Origin: an uncultured Elusimicrobia bacterium
GTDB taxonomy: Bacteria; Elusimicrobiota; Elusimicrobia; Elusimicrobiales; Elusimicrobiaceae
Direction of reading: 5' to 3'
NCBI GenBank assembly: GCA_945913025.1
Contig: CAMECJ010000004.1
Span: 62,001-126,000, forward strand
Length of the DNA stretch: 64,000 nt
The notes below the pieces were generated by a model. That model was given only the letters and a program-made list of their open reading frames with translations. It had not been told where the DNA came from and did no database searches. Below are positions 8,046 through 17,511 of this stretch, in pieces; within the stretch, counting starts at the first letter, position 1, and every line of letters begins with the position of its first letter. The translations under genes and the position numbers were made by a program.

Positions 8046-9977
8046 ATGAATCATTACGGTTTTGTAAAAGTGGCGGCGGGTATACCGCTCGTCAAACCGG
8101 CGGACTGCGCCTATAATGCGGCGCAGGCGGAAGAACTGGTGCGGCGCGCGGCGGATGAAGGCGTGCGCGTTGTGGTGCTGCCGGAACTTTGTTTGACGGG
8201 GTATACCTGCGGGGATTTGTTCTCTAAACCGCTTCTTGCGGATGCGGCCGAACGTGTGCTTGGCGCGCTCTTGCGCCGGACGGAAAATGCGGACGTGGTG
8301 TTTATCGCCGGCCTTCCGGTGCGCGCGGGTGCGGCGCTGTTAAATGCGGCGGCGGTATGTTACCGCGGCGAAATTTTGGGCGTAGTGCCTAAAACATATT
8401 TGCCCAATTACCGCGAATTTTACGAACAGCGGTGGTTTACCTCGTCTTTGGAATGGGGAGGAGGAGAAGCGGAGCTTTGCGGACAAACGGTTCCTGCCGG
8501 AACGGACTTGTTGTTTGAAGCGTCCGGTATGAAATTCGGCGTGGAAATTTGCGAAGATTTGTGGGCCGTCGTTCCTCCTTCTTCCCGCGCCGCGCTTCAG
8601 GGGGCGGACGTTATTTTTAACCTTTCTGCCAGTAATGCGCTTGCCGGCAAGCACGCGTACGTGCGCGAACTGGCGGCCCAGCAATCGGCCCGCTGCCGGT
8701 GCGGATACGTATACGCTTCCTGCGGGTTCGGCGAATCTACGACCGATGTGGTTTTCTCCGGCAACGCGCTGATTTACGAAAACGGAACTCCGCTTGCCTT
8801 TTCGGAGCGGTTTTGTTTACAGAACCAGTTGGTCTGTGCAGAAATAGACGTGGAACGGCTGCGTAACGACCGCGCGGAAAATACCACCTTCCGATCGGAC
8901 AGCGCATACGAATCTTCGGAACCGTATGAAGTGATTGCGTCCGGCCAGCCGCCCGTACCGCCGGTAACGCTTTCCCGTTTTGTGTCGCCTACGCCGTTTG
9001 TTCCCAAAGGCAGCCTGCTTAATGACAACTGCCAGGAAATTTTTAACATTCAGGCGGCAGGGCTCGCCACGCGTCTTTCGCACGCGCATATCCAAACGGT
9101 TACGGTTGGCGTCTCGGGCGGGTTGGATTCCACGCTTGCGCTGTTAGTATGCGCCAAGACGTTTGACAAACTGGGGCTTCCGCGCAAAAACATTATTGGA
9201 GTCACGATGCCCGGGTTCGGCACGACGGACCGTACTTATCAAAACGCGCTTTTATTAATGAAAAGTTTAGGTATTACGCTACGGGAGGTGGATATTAAAA
9301 AAGCCTGCCGCCAGCATTTTGCCGACATCGGCCACGACGAAAAACAAAAAGACGTTACATACGAAAACACCCAAGCGCGCGAACGCACGCAAATTTTGAT
9401 GGACATCGCCAACCAAACGGGCGGTATTGTGGTGGGGACGGGGGATTTGTCGGAACTGGCCCTCGGGTGGGCGACGTATAACGGAGACCATATTTCTATG
9501 TACGGCGTGAACGCGGGCGTGCCCAAAACGCTGGTGCGCTCGATCGTCGCGTGGGCGGCTGCGCACGAAACGGGTAAAAAAACGCAGGCCGTGCTGAACG
9601 ATATTTTGGATACTCCCATCAGCCCCGAACTTTTGCCTGCCGACGGTAAAGGCCGTATCGCGCAAAAGACGGAGGACCTTGTCGGCCCGTATGAACTGCA
9701 CGATTTCTTTTTGTATTATTTTCTGCGCTGCGGGTTTGGACCGGCCAAAATTTACTTTTTGGCCAAGCACGCGTTCGGCAAAAAATTTACGGCGGCCGTC
9801 ATCAAAAAATGGCTGAAAGTGTTTTTCCGCCGCTTTTTTGCCCAGCAATTTAAACGATCTTGTCTGCCCGACGGGCCGAAAGTAGGCTCTGTGGCGCTTT
9901 CTCCGCGCGGAGACTGGCGTATGCCCAGCGACGCATCAGCCGACGCGTGGCTTGCCGAAGTTGAAAATTTGCGTTAG
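8046..9977 (+). CDS. nadE: Glutamine-dependent NAD+ synthetase
   Basis: Amidates deamido-NAD+ to NAD+ using glutamine, the last step of NAD synthesis. 643 residues in two domains. Residues 1-~290 are a nitrilase-type glutaminase with [11 protein letters not shown] (catalytic Glu), [13 protein letters not shown] (Lys) and GVEICEDLW (nucleophile Cys169). The remainder is the ATP-pyrophosphatase synthetase with the P-loop SGGLDST near 357-363 and [18 protein letters not shown]. Length fits the glutamine-dependent class. ATG chosen for GAGAGGA ten bases upstream; it is the first in frame. Followed by a terminator. Confidence 0.96.
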   Translation: MNHYGFVKVAAGIPLVKPADCAYNAAQAEELVRRAADEGVRVVVLPELCLTGYTCGDLFSKPLLADAAERVLGALLRRTENADVVFIAGLPVRAGAALLNAAAVCYRGEILGVVPKTYLPNYREFYEQRWFTSSLEWGGGEAELCGQTVPAGTDLLFEASGMKFGVEICEDLWAVVPPSSRAALQGADVIFNLSASNALAGKHAYVRELAAQQSARCRCGYVYASCGFGESTTDVVFSGNALIYENGTPLAFSERFCLQNQLVCAEIDVERLRNDRAENTTFRSDSAYESSEPYEVIASGQPPVPPVTLSRFVSPTPFVPKGSLLNDNCQEIFNIQAAGLATRLSHAHIQTVTVGVSGGLDSTLALLVCAKTFDKLGLPRKNIIGVTMPGFGTTDRTYQNALLLMKSLGITLREVDIKKACRQHFADIGHDEKQKDVTYENTQARERTQILMDIANQTGGIVVGTGDLSELALGWATYNGDHISMYGVNAGVPKTLVRSIVAWAAAHETGKKTQAVLNDILDTPISPELLPADGKGRIAQKTEDLVGPYELHDFFLYYFLRCGFGPAKIYFLAKHAFGKKFTAAVIKKWLKVFFRRFFAQQFKRSCLPDGPKVGSVALSPRGDWRMPSDASADAWLAEVENLR

Positions 9978-10072
9978 TTTGCCTTGTACCGCCCGCCGGA
10001 CGGGCGCCTTGCTTTTGCGGCGGACGGCAATGGAGCGCGGACGGCAGGATATTTGCTGTTTTATAATTTGAA

Positions 10073-10096
10073 GGGGCCGGAAACGGCCTCTTTTTT
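10073..10096 (+). terminator. Terminator after nadE
   Basis: GGGGCC-GGAAAC-GGCCTC-TTTTTT (one G-T pair). Together with the pilin promoter at 10148 and a repeat at 10211 this accounts for most of the 358-bp gap 9978-10335. Confidence 0.75.
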
Positions 10097-10147
10097 GTGC
10101 GCTGGTCCTCGCCGTACGGGCGTCTTGGGGAGCCCGGTTCCTGGGGC

Positions 10148-10175
10148 TTGACCCGTTTTTTTTTTTTGATATTAT
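10148..10175 (+). promoter_or_regulatory. Poly-T-spacer promoter of pilin 1
   Basis: TTGACC (-35, 10148-10153), CG, twelve T (10156-10167), GA, TATTAT (-10, 10170-10175); spacer 16 bp, with TG one base before the -10 as in extended -10 promoters. The same block precedes the other three pilin genes. Confidence 0.75.
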
Positions 10176-10210
10176 GGGGTAACGTCAGGTTTGGCGGTTT
10201 ACTATACTTA

Positions 10211-10289
10211 CGTCATTCCCGAATGTTTCTATCGGGAATCTTGTTGTTGCGTAACGACAGATTCCGTACTAAAACACTACGGAATGATG
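10211..10289. repeat. Dispersed mosaic repeat, copy 2 (pilin 1 leader)
   Basis: Two hairpins, GTCATTCCCGA...TCGGGAATC and AGATTCCGTACTAAAACACTACGGAATGAT, joined by TTGTTGTTGCGTAACGAC. It lies in the presumed 5' leader between the promoter and the pilin start. Confidence 0.75.
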
Positions 10290-10335
10290 CAATATAAAGC
10301 AAAGCCGCCAAACCGTATAAGGGGGGATATATCCT

Positions 10336-10815
10336 ATGTATCAAAAGCGCGGTTTTACGTTAACAGAGCTGTTAGTCGTGGTGTTAATCACCGGCATATT
10401 ATCCGCTATCGCTTTGCCGCAGTATCAAAAGGCGGTGGAAAAAAGCCGGATTATGGCGTTAGTGCCCAATTTGCGTACGCTGAAAGATTCGTTGGAAATG
10501 TATTACTTGGCCAACGGCGTATACCCTAACGATTCGGTAACAGATTTAGATATTCATATACAAGGATGTAAATCGGAAGGACGTGGACAGTTAAATTGCG
10601 GGAACGCGTGTTTTAATTATAACGGCGGGGAAAACTTCACTTCCGACCACATTTACGCTTCCGTGGGAAATGAAAATAATTGCGGGCTGAGGAATAATGC
10701 CCGCACCGCTATCATATGGTATTTGGATTATTCAAGAGAGAATGCGGGGGAGATAAGATGTTCCAGTAAAGTTTCGGGCGTGTGTGAATCGCTAAACGGA
10801 TTATTAAAAAAGTAG
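10336..10815 (+). CDS. Type IV pilin-like protein (pilin 1)
   Basis: 159-residue class III signal-peptide protein of the PilE/PulG type. The prepilin leader is MYQKRG with cleavage expected before Phe7. The mature N-terminus FTLTELLVVVLITGILSAIA is the polymerisation helix with Glu5, followed by LPQYQKAVEKSR. The C-terminal ~110 residues share nothing obvious with the other pilins except paired cysteines. Start supported by a GGGGGGATAT block also present before pilins 2 and 4. Single-gene unit between its own promoter and terminator; no pilus assembly genes are nearby, so the machinery must be encoded elsewhere. Confidence 0.92.
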   Translation: MYQKRGFTLTELLVVVLITGILSAIALPQYQKAVEKSRIMALVPNLRTLKDSLEMYYLANGVYPNDSVTDLDIHIQGCKSEGRGQLNCGNACFNYNGGENFTSDHIYASVGNENNCGLRNNARTAIIWYLDYSRENAGEIRCSSKVSGVCESLNGLLKK

Positions 10816-10824
10816 TTTTAATTT

Positions 10825-10853
10825 AAAAGCCCCTGTTTTTTACAGGGGCTTTT
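10825..10853. terminator. Terminator between pilin 1 and deoB
   Basis: AAAAGCCCCTGT-TTTTT-ACAGGGGCTTTT; symmetric, so it can serve both convergent genes. Confidence 0.85.
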
Positions 10854-10857
10854 ACTT

Positions 10858-12066
10858 TTATTCTCCTAAAAAACTTTTGCCGAATTTTAAGGGCGGCAGT
10901 TTGAAATAATCCGCCACCGTCTGCCCAAGGTCGGCATACGTTTCGCGCGCGCCGATATACTGCGGCCTTACGTCGGGGCCGAACATAATTACGGGTACGT
11001 GCTCGCGCGTGTGATCGGTGCCCTTGTACGTCGGGTCGCAGCCGTGGTCCGCCGTAATAAACGCAATATCGCCCGCTTTCATTTGGGCGATTAAGTCCGG
11101 CAGGCGCGTATCAAAGTATTCTAGTCCTTTGGCGTAGCCTTCCACGTCACGGCGGTGGCCCCACGTCATATCAAAATCCACAAAGTTCGTAAACACCAGG
11201 CTGAAATCGGGCGCGTTTTCGGCCTCCCGCAAGGTTACGTCCCATAATTCGGGCAGACCGGAAGCTTTAACAGCTTTGGTAATGCCTTGTTTGGCGAAAA
11301 TATCCGAGATTTTTCCGACGGAAATCACTTCTCCGCCCGCGTTTTTTATCTCGTCCAGTACCGTTTTCATCGGCGGTTTGACGGAATAGTCGTGGCGGTT
11401 TTTGGTACGTTTAAATTCGCCCTTTTTCTCTCCTTCAAACGGGCGGGCAATCACGCGTGCGATATTATAAGGCGCCACGTGTTTAAACACAATTTCGCAC
11501 AGTTTGTAAAGTTTATCAAGACCAAAATATTTTTCGTGCGCGGCGATTTGGAAGACGCTGTCGGCCGATGTGTAGCAAATCGGTTTTCCCGTTTTGATGT
11601 GTTCTTCGCCCAGTTCGTCAATAATCACCGTGCCGGAGGCTGCTTTATTGCCCAGAATGCCGTCAAGGCCGGCTTCATCGCAAATCTTTTTAACCAGTTC
11701 TTCGGGGAAGGACGGATACTCCGGCTTAAAGTAACCCCATTCAAATTGTACGGGCGATCCCGCCATTTCCCAATGACCGGAGGAGGTGTCTTTTCCGCGG
11801 CTGATTTCTTTCATAAACCCGTATTTGGATGGAATTAAAATGGCGGGATTGTCCTGTTCGCCGGCAGGAACGGGGTTTTTCGTAGAAGCTTCAGCGGCTC
11901 TTAACAGACCCAAGGCGGCCAAATTCGGCACGTTAAGACCGCCTCGCGCGGAGGCGATATGCCCCAGCGTGTCGGCCCCGCTGTCTCCGAAACGGCCGGC
12001 GTCCTCGGCGCCGCCGATGCCGAAAGAATCCATCATCAAAATAACTACGCGTCCTTTTTTCATCAT
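10858..12066 (-). CDS. deoB: Phosphopentomutase
   Basis: Interconverts ribose-1-phosphate/deoxyribose-1-phosphate and the 5-phosphates in nucleoside salvage; a cytoplasmic Mn2+ enzyme of the alkaline-phosphatase superfamily. Metal and core motifs are visible: [52 protein letters not shown]. 402 residues from the ATG at 12066, close to the E. coli length of 407. That ATG (one of two adjacent) is preceded by GGGGGAGGTG; the longer frame to 12102 would translate the ribosome-binding site. The partner phosphorylase genes are not in the window. Confidence 0.95.
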   Translation of the reverse strand: MMKKGRVVILMMDSFGIGGAEDAGRFGDSGADTLGHIASARGGLNVPNLAALGLLRAAEASTKNPVPAGEQDNPAILIPSKYGFMKEISRGKDTSSGHWEMAGSPVQFEWGYFKPEYPSFPEELVKKICDEAGLDGILGNKAASGTVIIDELGEEHIKTGKPICYTSADSVFQIAAHEKYFGLDKLYKLCEIVFKHVAPYNIARVIARPFEGEKKGEFKRTKNRHDYSVKPPMKTVLDEIKNAGGEVISVGKISDIFAKQGITKAVKASGLPELWDVTLREAENAPDFSLVFTNFVDFDMTWGHRRDVEGYAKGLEYFDTRLPDLIAQMKAGDIAFITADHGCDPTYKGTDHTREHVPVIMFGPDVRPQYIGARETYADLGQTVADYFKLPPLKFGKSFLGE

Positions 12067-12184
12067 AACACCTCCCCCAAGCTTTCCTTTATTATACCCC
12101 AAAACGGCCCGCGCGTCTAATTCGTTTTTTCCGGACTAAAATGTTCATTAAAATGCTATTATTTTTATATCATCGGGGGAAATT

Positions 12185-12709
12185 ATGAAAACTGCCTATA
12201 TCAATATGCGTAATTTTTGGCTTGACGTTAAAAATTTGGAAAACCGCAAGGGCGTCATTGAAATCGGGGCGGATAAAATTTCCGTGGCCGGAGTGGAGAT
12301 GTCTTTTAAGGACGCAGCAGAAACAAAGCATTTATTTATAGCCACCAATTCGCTGGGGGACAGCAGCTTGTATTTTGAAAACAATAGTAAAAGCGGCTTG
12401 GGTGGTATGATCGGCGGGCATGGGCACGAAGCCCTGCAGAACGCCGCCGCACATATGTTGGCTCACGCAGCCAGACTGACAGATAAAATGACCGCCGTTC
12501 AAGCCGGAAGCGGACTTCCGGCGCCGTCTGCGGCGGGAATGGTGCGGTTATTTGCGGTGTCGAAAGACAAACTCTTTTACACCGAAGAATCCGAGGAAAA
12601 CTTACGCCAGCCGGACAACCCTTTCTATCCTTTCTTTGCCTACTCGCAGCAAACGCTGGGTTTTTTCCGTGCGCAGGAAGAGCAGGCTCCTGCCAAGGGC
12701 CACGCTTAG
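12185..12709 (+). CDS. Hypothetical protein, 174 residues
   Basis: Not recognised. Starts MKTAYINMRNFWLDVKN after GGGGAAATT. It has no signal peptide and no membrane helix, so it is probably cytoplasmic. A Gly/His-rich stretch SGLGGMIGGHGHEALQ near residues 70-85 precedes an Ala-rich helix. It ends rich in Gln/Ala/Pro. Divergent from deoB (118 bp between starts) and 130 bp before the GGDEF-EAL gene. No function can be proposed. Confidence 0.75.
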   Translation: MKTAYINMRNFWLDVKNLENRKGVIEIGADKISVAGVEMSFKDAAETKHLFIATNSLGDSSLYFENNSKSGLGGMIGGHGHEALQNAAAHMLAHAARLTDKMTAVQAGSGLPAPSAAGMVRLFAVSKDKLFYTEESEENLRQPDNPFYPFFAYSQQTLGFFRAQEEQAPAKGHA

Positions 12710-12839
12710 TCTTTTAATACAAGCGGCGGTTTTTGTGCAGGCTGGAATGCTTTGTATTATTTACCACGTACAGATCGGAATTTTCCGGTATATTTTGAAA
12801 ATTCACCAACACGCTTCGGCGTTTGCGTAAGGAGGGGTT

Positions 12840-15065
12840 ATTCAGCGTCTTTCGTTTCGTTGGCTTTTTGTAGGCGTTTTCTTGGGTGCGCTTATTATTG
12901 CGGCCGGAGTGACTTGGTATTGGCAGTATGTGGGCGGAATTTTGGAGCGGGATTTTAAAAACCACATAAAAGCGGCCGCCGTGGAATCTGCCGATGATTT
13001 TAACCGGTTGATGCTTGCCGACTTGCAAACACTTCGTTCCGTGGCTTTTGCCGCGGAAGATTTTTATCCGTGGAAGGATTCCGAGCAGTTTGAACATTTT
13101 TTACAAGTACAAACCCAACATAACGCTTTTAAATTTTTAGGCGTGGTCACCTTGGACGGACGGTTGTTTATGTCCCGCCAAACCACGCTTGCCCCCGCAT
13201 TTACGGCCGGAATTTTAACGCAAACCTTGGAAAAGGGAAATTATTTGTCTTCCGGGCCGATTCAGGATCCCCTTGATAAAGATAAAGTGTTGGTGGAAGC
13301 CGTATTGTTAAAACGGGACGATAAACCGGCCGGCGTATTGTTTGCATTTTTGCCGTTGGAGAGGTTTGATCCGATTTTGTCCTTGGCGGCCTTGGGAGAA
13401 AAAGGGTTTTCGCTCATTGTGCGCCGTGACGGTACGGTGGTATTGGGAAAAGCGGTTCCGCAGGGGTCCAATATATTTTCGTTGTTGGCGCGCGCACGTT
13501 TTACGCGGGGGAATACTTCTGTGTCTTTTATCCAAAACGTGATCAAAAATGGTTCGGAAGCCTTGGTGGATTACCGTTTAGAAGGCGTGCACCGGTTCCT
13601 CCACCTGATTGAGCTGAACGTAAACGGGTGGTATATGTTTTCCGTTTTGCCTACGGCGTTTGTGGAACAGCAGGCCCGCCGTCTGGCGTGGACGTCGCTC
13701 GGGCTTGTGGCATTCATCTTATTGGTGTTCTTCGCGCTGATTTGCTGTTTGTTCCGCGTGCGCTCCACCAGCAACCGCCGCTTATTTACTACCGCATTTG
13801 TGGATCCGTTAACGGGTGCGGATAATTTCAACTGTATGTATGAACAGTTTGCCGACCGCCTGGCGGGACTGAACGGCAAAGCGGCTTTGGTAATTTTCGA
13901 CATTGCCAAGTTCAAGATCATTAACGACTTGTACGGTTACGAACGCGGCAACCGCGTGCTTCAGCGCGTGGCTGACGTGCTTCGCGAAAATATGCGCCAA
14001 GGGGAGTCTTTCTGCCGTTCAACGGCTGATAATTTTATTATGCTGTTGTCGTATGAAGGCCGCCGCCAGTTCCGTGCGCGTCTTATCTTGCTGGCCTCCC
14101 AAATTCGCCGCGATTGTACGGTAACGGGGTCGTGTCTGATGGTGGACAGTGCTTTTGGCGTATATGAAATTACGGAAAATATTCCGTTCTACATTATGTT
14201 GGACCGTACGCACTTGGCTTTGGAGAACGCCAAGAAAATATCAGGAGAAAAAATCCAATTCTATGACGAAGCGGACCTGCGCCGTATAGTAACGGAAAAA
14301 CAAATCGAAAATTCAATGGAAGAGGCGCTTGAACGGGGGGACTTTTCCGTTTATCTCCAGCCAAAATGCGATTTTAAGACGGGCCGTATGGCGGGGGCCG
14401 AAGCGTTGGTGCGTTGGAAGAAAGGCGACGCAGGACTGGTCCGTCCGGATGATTTTATTCCGATTTTTGAAAAGAACGGATTTATCTTGCGGCTTGATAT
14501 GTTTATTTTGGAGCAGGTGGTAAGCCTTCTTTCCCGTTGGAAGTCGTGCGGGTTAAAGCCGGTGCCTGTGGCTGTGAACTTCTCGCGGTTGCATTTAAAC
14601 GATTCCCGTTATATTCCGCAAATGACGTGCTTGGTGGATAAGTATGGCGTAGCGCATAATTTGATTGAAGTGGAGCTGACGGAGAACGTCATTTTAAATA
14701 ACTTGGAGTGTGCGCAAAATGTAATCCGCGGCCTGCACCGCAAAGGGTTCAGCGTAGCGATGGACGATTTTGGGTCGGGGTATTCTTCGCTCAATGTACT
14801 TAAAAATTTACAGTTTGACGGAATTAAACTGGATAAAGAATTTTTAGGTGGTTTTGACGAGAACGAGAACGCCAAAAAAGTGATCGAAGGCGCCGTGCGG
14901 ATGATTAAATCGCTGGGCGTAAAAGTAATCGCCGAAGGCGTGGAAACGCGGGAGCAAGCCGATTTCTTGCGCCGGACGGGGTGTGATGTGGCGCAGGGGT
15001 ATTTGTTTTCCAAGCCGGTGGATGTGGAGGCGTTTGAGGAGTTGCTGCGGAAGATGGATGAATAA
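12840..15065 (+). CDS. Membrane GGDEF-EAL protein, GGDEF degenerate, probable c-di-GMP phosphodiesterase
   Basis: About 741 residues. A first helix (RWLFVGVFLGALIIAAGV), a ~230-residue periplasmic sensor region resembling CHASE/Cache-like input domains, and a second helix near residues 285-305. Then a GGDEF domain with DPLTGADNF and FDIAKFKIIND but STADNF where GG(D/E)EF should be, so cyclase activity is unlikely. The EAL domain is intact: AEALVRW, ELTENV, MDDFGSGYSS, KLDKEF, IAEGVET, QGYLFSKPV. Start: an in-frame stop lies at 12828 and no ATG/GTG follows before the first helix. The ATT at 12840, 4 bases after AGGAGG, starts the protein at IQRLSFRW. The alternative is TTG at 12882, inside the helix with no ribosome site. 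Confidence 0.85.
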   Translation: MQRLSFRWLFVGVFLGALIIAAGVTWYWQYVGGILERDFKNHIKAAAVESADDFNRLMLADLQTLRSVAFAAEDFYPWKDSEQFEHFLQVQTQHNAFKFLGVVTLDGRLFMSRQTTLAPAFTAGILTQTLEKGNYLSSGPIQDPLDKDKVLVEAVLLKRDDKPAGVLFAFLPLERFDPILSLAALGEKGFSLIVRRDGTVVLGKAVPQGSNIFSLLARARFTRGNTSVSFIQNVIKNGSEALVDYRLEGVHRFLHLIELNVNGWYMFSVLPTAFVEQQARRLAWTSLGLVAFILLVFFALICCLFRVRSTSNRRLFTTAFVDPLTGADNFNCMYEQFADRLAGLNGKAALVIFDIAKFKIINDLYGYERGNRVLQRVADVLRENMRQGESFCRSTADNFIMLLSYEGRRQFRARLILLASQIRRDCTVTGSCLMVDSAFGVYEITENIPFYIMLDRTHLALENAKKISGEKIQFYDEADLRRIVTEKQIENSMEEALERGDFSVYLQPKCDFKTGRMAGAEALVRWKKGDAGLVRPDDFIPIFEKNGFILRLDMFILEQVVSLLSRWKSCGLKPVPVAVNFSRLHLNDSRYIPQMTCLVDKYGVAHNLIEVELTENVILNNLECAQNVIRGLHRKGFSVAMDDFGSGYSSLNVLKNLQFDGIKLDKEFLGGFDENENAKKVIEGAVRMIKSLGVKVIAEGVETREQADFLRRTGCDVAQGYLFSKPVDVEAFEELLRKMDE

Positions 15066-15091
15066 CAGTTGGTGTTAGCTTGCGGTTTGCG

Positions 15092-15127
15092 CACAACGGA
15101 TAAGGAAGAAATTTCTTATCCGTTGTG
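15092..15127. terminator. Long hairpin after the EAL gene
   Basis: CACAACGGATAAG ... CTTATCCGTTGTG, a 13-bp perfect stem without a clear T-run. It may be a weak terminator or an RNA 3'-end stabiliser. Confidence 0.5.
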
Positions 15128-15148
15128 GCTTTGAGAGTAAAGGTTGCG

Positions 15149-15225
15149 TTATCCCGTAAAGCTGTAGTACGGGAGTTCGTTGTTGCGTAACGACAGATTC
15201 CCGATAAAGACTCTCGGGAATGACG
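15149..15225. repeat. Dispersed mosaic repeat, copy 3
   Basis: Begins GTTATCCCGTA, has the TTGTTGCGTAACGACAGATTCC core shared almost exactly with copy 2, and ends CTCGGGAATGACG. It lies between convergent genes. Confidence 0.7.
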
Positions 15226-15260
15226 AAAGAGCGGACTGTTCAGCAGAGCAATTCTTTTTC

Positions 15261-15878
15261 TTACCGGATAAAATTGGTAAAAAAGTGTTTTTCTTCCGGT
15301 TTGGGATATTGTGGACCGTCTTTGTGTATTTTGTTAAGCAGCCACGCCATATTCCGTGCCAATACGCGCATAGTTTGCAGTCCTTCGGCGTCCTGTTCAG
15401 CTTCACCTGCCGCGCGTCCGTGGACGCTGTTCCAGTATTGCGAGGAAACAACCGGCATATTGTTAATGGTAAAGTATTTGTTTAGGCGGTCAAACGTTGC
15501 ACTGGCACCGCCGCGGCGGCAAACAGCTACGGAAGCGGCAGGTTTATATGCCAGTTTGGCTCCGCACGAGAAAAACACGCGGTCCAATAAGGCGCACAGC
15601 GATCCGTTCGGGCCGGCGTAATAGACGGGGGAGCCAATAATAATTCCGTCGGTATCGTCTAATTTTTTGCGAATGGAGTTATATAACTCATCTTGAAAAA
15701 TGCATCTTCCCAATTCTGCACATTTGCGGCAGGCGATACATCCTTGCACCGCTTTTGCGCCAATAGATATGATTTCACTATCCACCTCTTCTTCTTTCAG
15801 TGTTTTAGCAATTTCGTTTAAAGCGGTAAATGTATTTCCGTTACTGTGCGGACTGCCGTTAATTAATAAAACTTTCAT
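15261..15878 (-). CDS. NADPH-dependent FMN reductase / iron-sulfur flavoprotein family
   Basis: 205-residue flavodoxin-fold oxidoreductase. MKVLLINGSPHSNGNTFTAL is the FMN-phosphate loop and GSPVYYAGPNGSLCALLDR the second FMN loop. CIACRKCAELGRC (CxxCxxC...C) resembles the [4Fe-4S] motif of the Isf/WrbA-related iron-sulfur flavoproteins. Cytoplasmic. It has a MerR-type promoter with a 19-bp spacer (15902-15932), so it is probably induced by an electrophile or oxidant through a MerR regulator such as the one at 42152. Electron acceptor unknown. Confidence 0.87.
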   Translation of the reverse strand: MKVLLINGSPHSNGNTFTALNEIAKTLKEEEVDSEIISIGAKAVQGCIACRKCAELGRCIFQDELYNSIRKKLDDTDGIIIGSPVYYAGPNGSLCALLDRVFFSCGAKLAYKPAASVAVCRRGGASATFDRLNKYFTINNMPVVSSQYWNSVHGRAAGEAEQDAEGLQTMRVLARNMAWLLNKIHKDGPQYPKPEEKHFFTNFIR

Positions 15879-15901
15879 ATTTCCTCCTGTCTTTTCTTTT
15901 T

Positions 15902-15932
15902 ATTATATCTGATAAAGCTTACTCTAAGTCAA
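15902..15932 (-). promoter_or_regulatory. MerR-type promoter of the flavoprotein gene
   Basis: On the minus strand TTGACT (15932-15927), a 19-bp spacer and TATAAT (15907-15902). The over-long 19-bp spacer with an imperfect TAGAGTAAGCTTTA dyad is the hallmark of MerR-family-activated promoters. Confidence 0.65.
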
Positions 15933-15936
15933 GATA

Positions 15937-15961
15937 AAAAACCGGCGCTTTCGGCGCCGGA
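15937..15961 (-). terminator. Terminator after the AI-2E permease gene
   Basis: CCGGCGCC-GAAA-GCGCCGG followed on the minus strand by TTTTTT. It insulates the flavoprotein promoter just downstream. Confidence 0.8.
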
Positions 15962-15980
15962 AAAAGAAAGTGTTTTTGCG

Positions 15981-17000
15981 TTAATGCGGCAGCCTGCCGG
16001 CCAAAAATTCGGCAAACGGACGCGTATGCTTGATTTTACTTAAAATAATTTTTATGGAAGCCGTAATCGGTACGGACAGGAAGGCCCCCTGTGCGCCCCA
16101 GACGAGCGTCCAGAAAATAAGGGAAGCTACCACCGCCGCGGGATGCAAATCCATCCCTTCCCCCAAGAAGCGCGGTTCTAGTAAATTCCCGATAATAAAT
16201 TCCGTGGCGGTTAAAAGCCCCATAATCACAAAAAATTTGGGGCCTAAGCCGTATTGCAAAAACAGTACGGGTACAGGCAGCAATACGGCCACAATGGACC
16301 CTACACTGGGGATAAAATTAAGCAGGAACATAAACAGCGCAAACAGTATCGCCAGTTTAACCTGAAAGCCCAGTAAAATGGCTGCGGCCACCAGTCCCGT
16401 CGCCAGCGAGGCCATTAATTTGACGGACAAATAGATGGACACATTAGCCAGCATTTCTTTAATGGCGGGATTGGTAATAGGCGGCGTTTTTTTGCTGCCA
16501 AACAGGAAGAAAATCATAAACAAAATGACCAGTGTTATATTGGAGAGGATCGAGAACAATCTGCCACCCACATTTTTAAGCCAGCCGAAGATGGGCAGCT
16601 CGCGCAGGTAGTTTTCCAAAAAGTTTTGGTCCAGGGTAATTCCGTGCTGTTGTAAACGCGACGAGAGATCCGTTACCGTGGCGATTAAATTCTGGCGGTA
16701 TACTTCGCCGCCTTTTAAAAAGTCTCCTACGGAATTGACGGTAAACAAAATGATTCCCGCAAAAAACGCCGTGCACAGCAGAATGGAAACGGTCATCGCC
16801 GCCCAAGAAGGAAACGAAAATTTATGTTTTAAATAAAGCGTCATCTGCGCCAAAATGGTGTAAAGAAAAATAGAAATAACTAACGGAACCAGAAGCGCCT
16901 TGGTATACACCAAAAACGCCGTTACCACGCCCGCGGCGATAATCGTCAGGCAAATGGCGGTGGTTTTTTGATAATAGAGCGATTGCTTATCCGCAAACAT
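15981..17000 (-). CDS. AI-2E family membrane permease (YdiK/PerM-like)
   Basis: About 339 residues, polytopic inner-membrane protein of the AI-2E exporter-like family (some members act as transporters or Na+/H+ antiporters). Helices at ~13-60, then a large extracytoplasmic segment (QQHGITLDQNFLENYLRELP), then clustered helices with the family blocks LNFIPSVGSIVAVLLPVPV and LEPRFLGEGMDLHPAAVVASLIFW. I prefer ATG 17000 (GGGGACCTT before it). An upstream frame to 17033 would overlap the previous gene by 47 nt, while 17000 gives a 14-nt overlap. Last gene of a four-gene operon. Confidence 0.87.
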   Translation of the reverse strand: MFADKQSLYYQKTTAICLTIIAAGVVTAFLVYTKALLVPLVISIFLYTILAQMTLYLKHKFSFPSWAAMTVSILLCTAFFAGIILFTVNSVGDFLKGGEVYRQNLIATVTDLSSRLQQHGITLDQNFLENYLRELPIFGWLKNVGGRLFSILSNITLVILFMIFFLFGSKKTPPITNPAIKEMLANVSIYLSVKLMASLATGLVAAAILLGFQVKLAILFALFMFLLNFIPSVGSIVAVLLPVPVLFLQYGLGPKFFVIMGLLTATEFIIGNLLEPRFLGEGMDLHPAAVVASLIFWTLVWGAQGAFLSVPITASIKIILSKIKHTRPFAEFLAGRLPH

Positions 17001-17511
17001 AAGGTCCCCTGTTTTTGTCGGTATGTTTGGCAATTTCGCGCGCCAAGAACAAAATTTTTCCCGTCAGGCTGGCAAAATCGTTTTGGCACGAAGTCAGCAG
17101 CCAGACGTTTAATTTTGCCGCCGTAAAACTTTTATAGTTGCGGCAAAAAATATCATACGCGGTGGTAAACTCGTCCGCCGCGCGCGAAAGCGTTTTGGCG
17201 CGGCTGTTAAATCCTTTAGCCGCCAGCGCCAGTTCGCCTGTCCAATCCGAGGGTTTGCACGCACGGGCGTCGGCGCGGGCTTGCGTCCAAAACTGTTCCC
17301 GTTCGTCTTGTTCTTTGCGCATTTGTACGCAAAAAGCGTTGAACTGCGCGGCAAATTCGGTGTCGCGTACGGGAATATTTTTGTGCAGTTGTTGGAGAAT
17401 TTGCTCCAGCCTGCGGTTAAATTCCAACAGCGTCTGCGCCGCGCCGCTGATGGCGGAACGTAAGATGTCGCATGCGGGGGATATTTGATTTAAAAGCGTC
17501 TCTGGCGTCAT
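16987..17511 (-). CDS. Hypothetical helical protein in kinase operon
   Basis: 174 residues, unrecognised. Almost entirely predicted helix (LLEFNRRLEQILQQLHKN, AQFNAFCVQMRKEQDEREQF), no signal peptide or membrane segment; ends GPYVCG. It overlaps the histidine kinase gene by 4 nt (ATGA) and the AI-2E permease gene by 14 nt, so it is translated with both. A coiled-coil partner of the kinase is conceivable but nothing in the sequence shows it. Confidence 0.75.
   Translation of the reverse strand: MTPETLLNQISPACDILRSAISGAAQTLLEFNRRLEQILQQLHKNIPVRDTEFAAQFNAFCVQMRKEQDEREQFWTQARADARACKPSDWTGELALAAKGFNSRAKTLSRAADEFTTAYDIFCRNYKSFTAAKLNVWLLTSCQNDFASLTGKILFLAREIAKHTDKNRGPYVCG

Noticed and set aside
10148-10175. 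T-runs after CCCG read as transcription terminators
   Set aside because: There is no conserved stem before the T-runs, all four copies face into a pilin gene, and each is framed by a -35 and an extended -10.
12882-12884. TTG at 12882 as start of the GGDEF-EAL gene
   Set aside because: It lies inside the first membrane helix and has no ribosome-binding site, unlike ATT at 12840.
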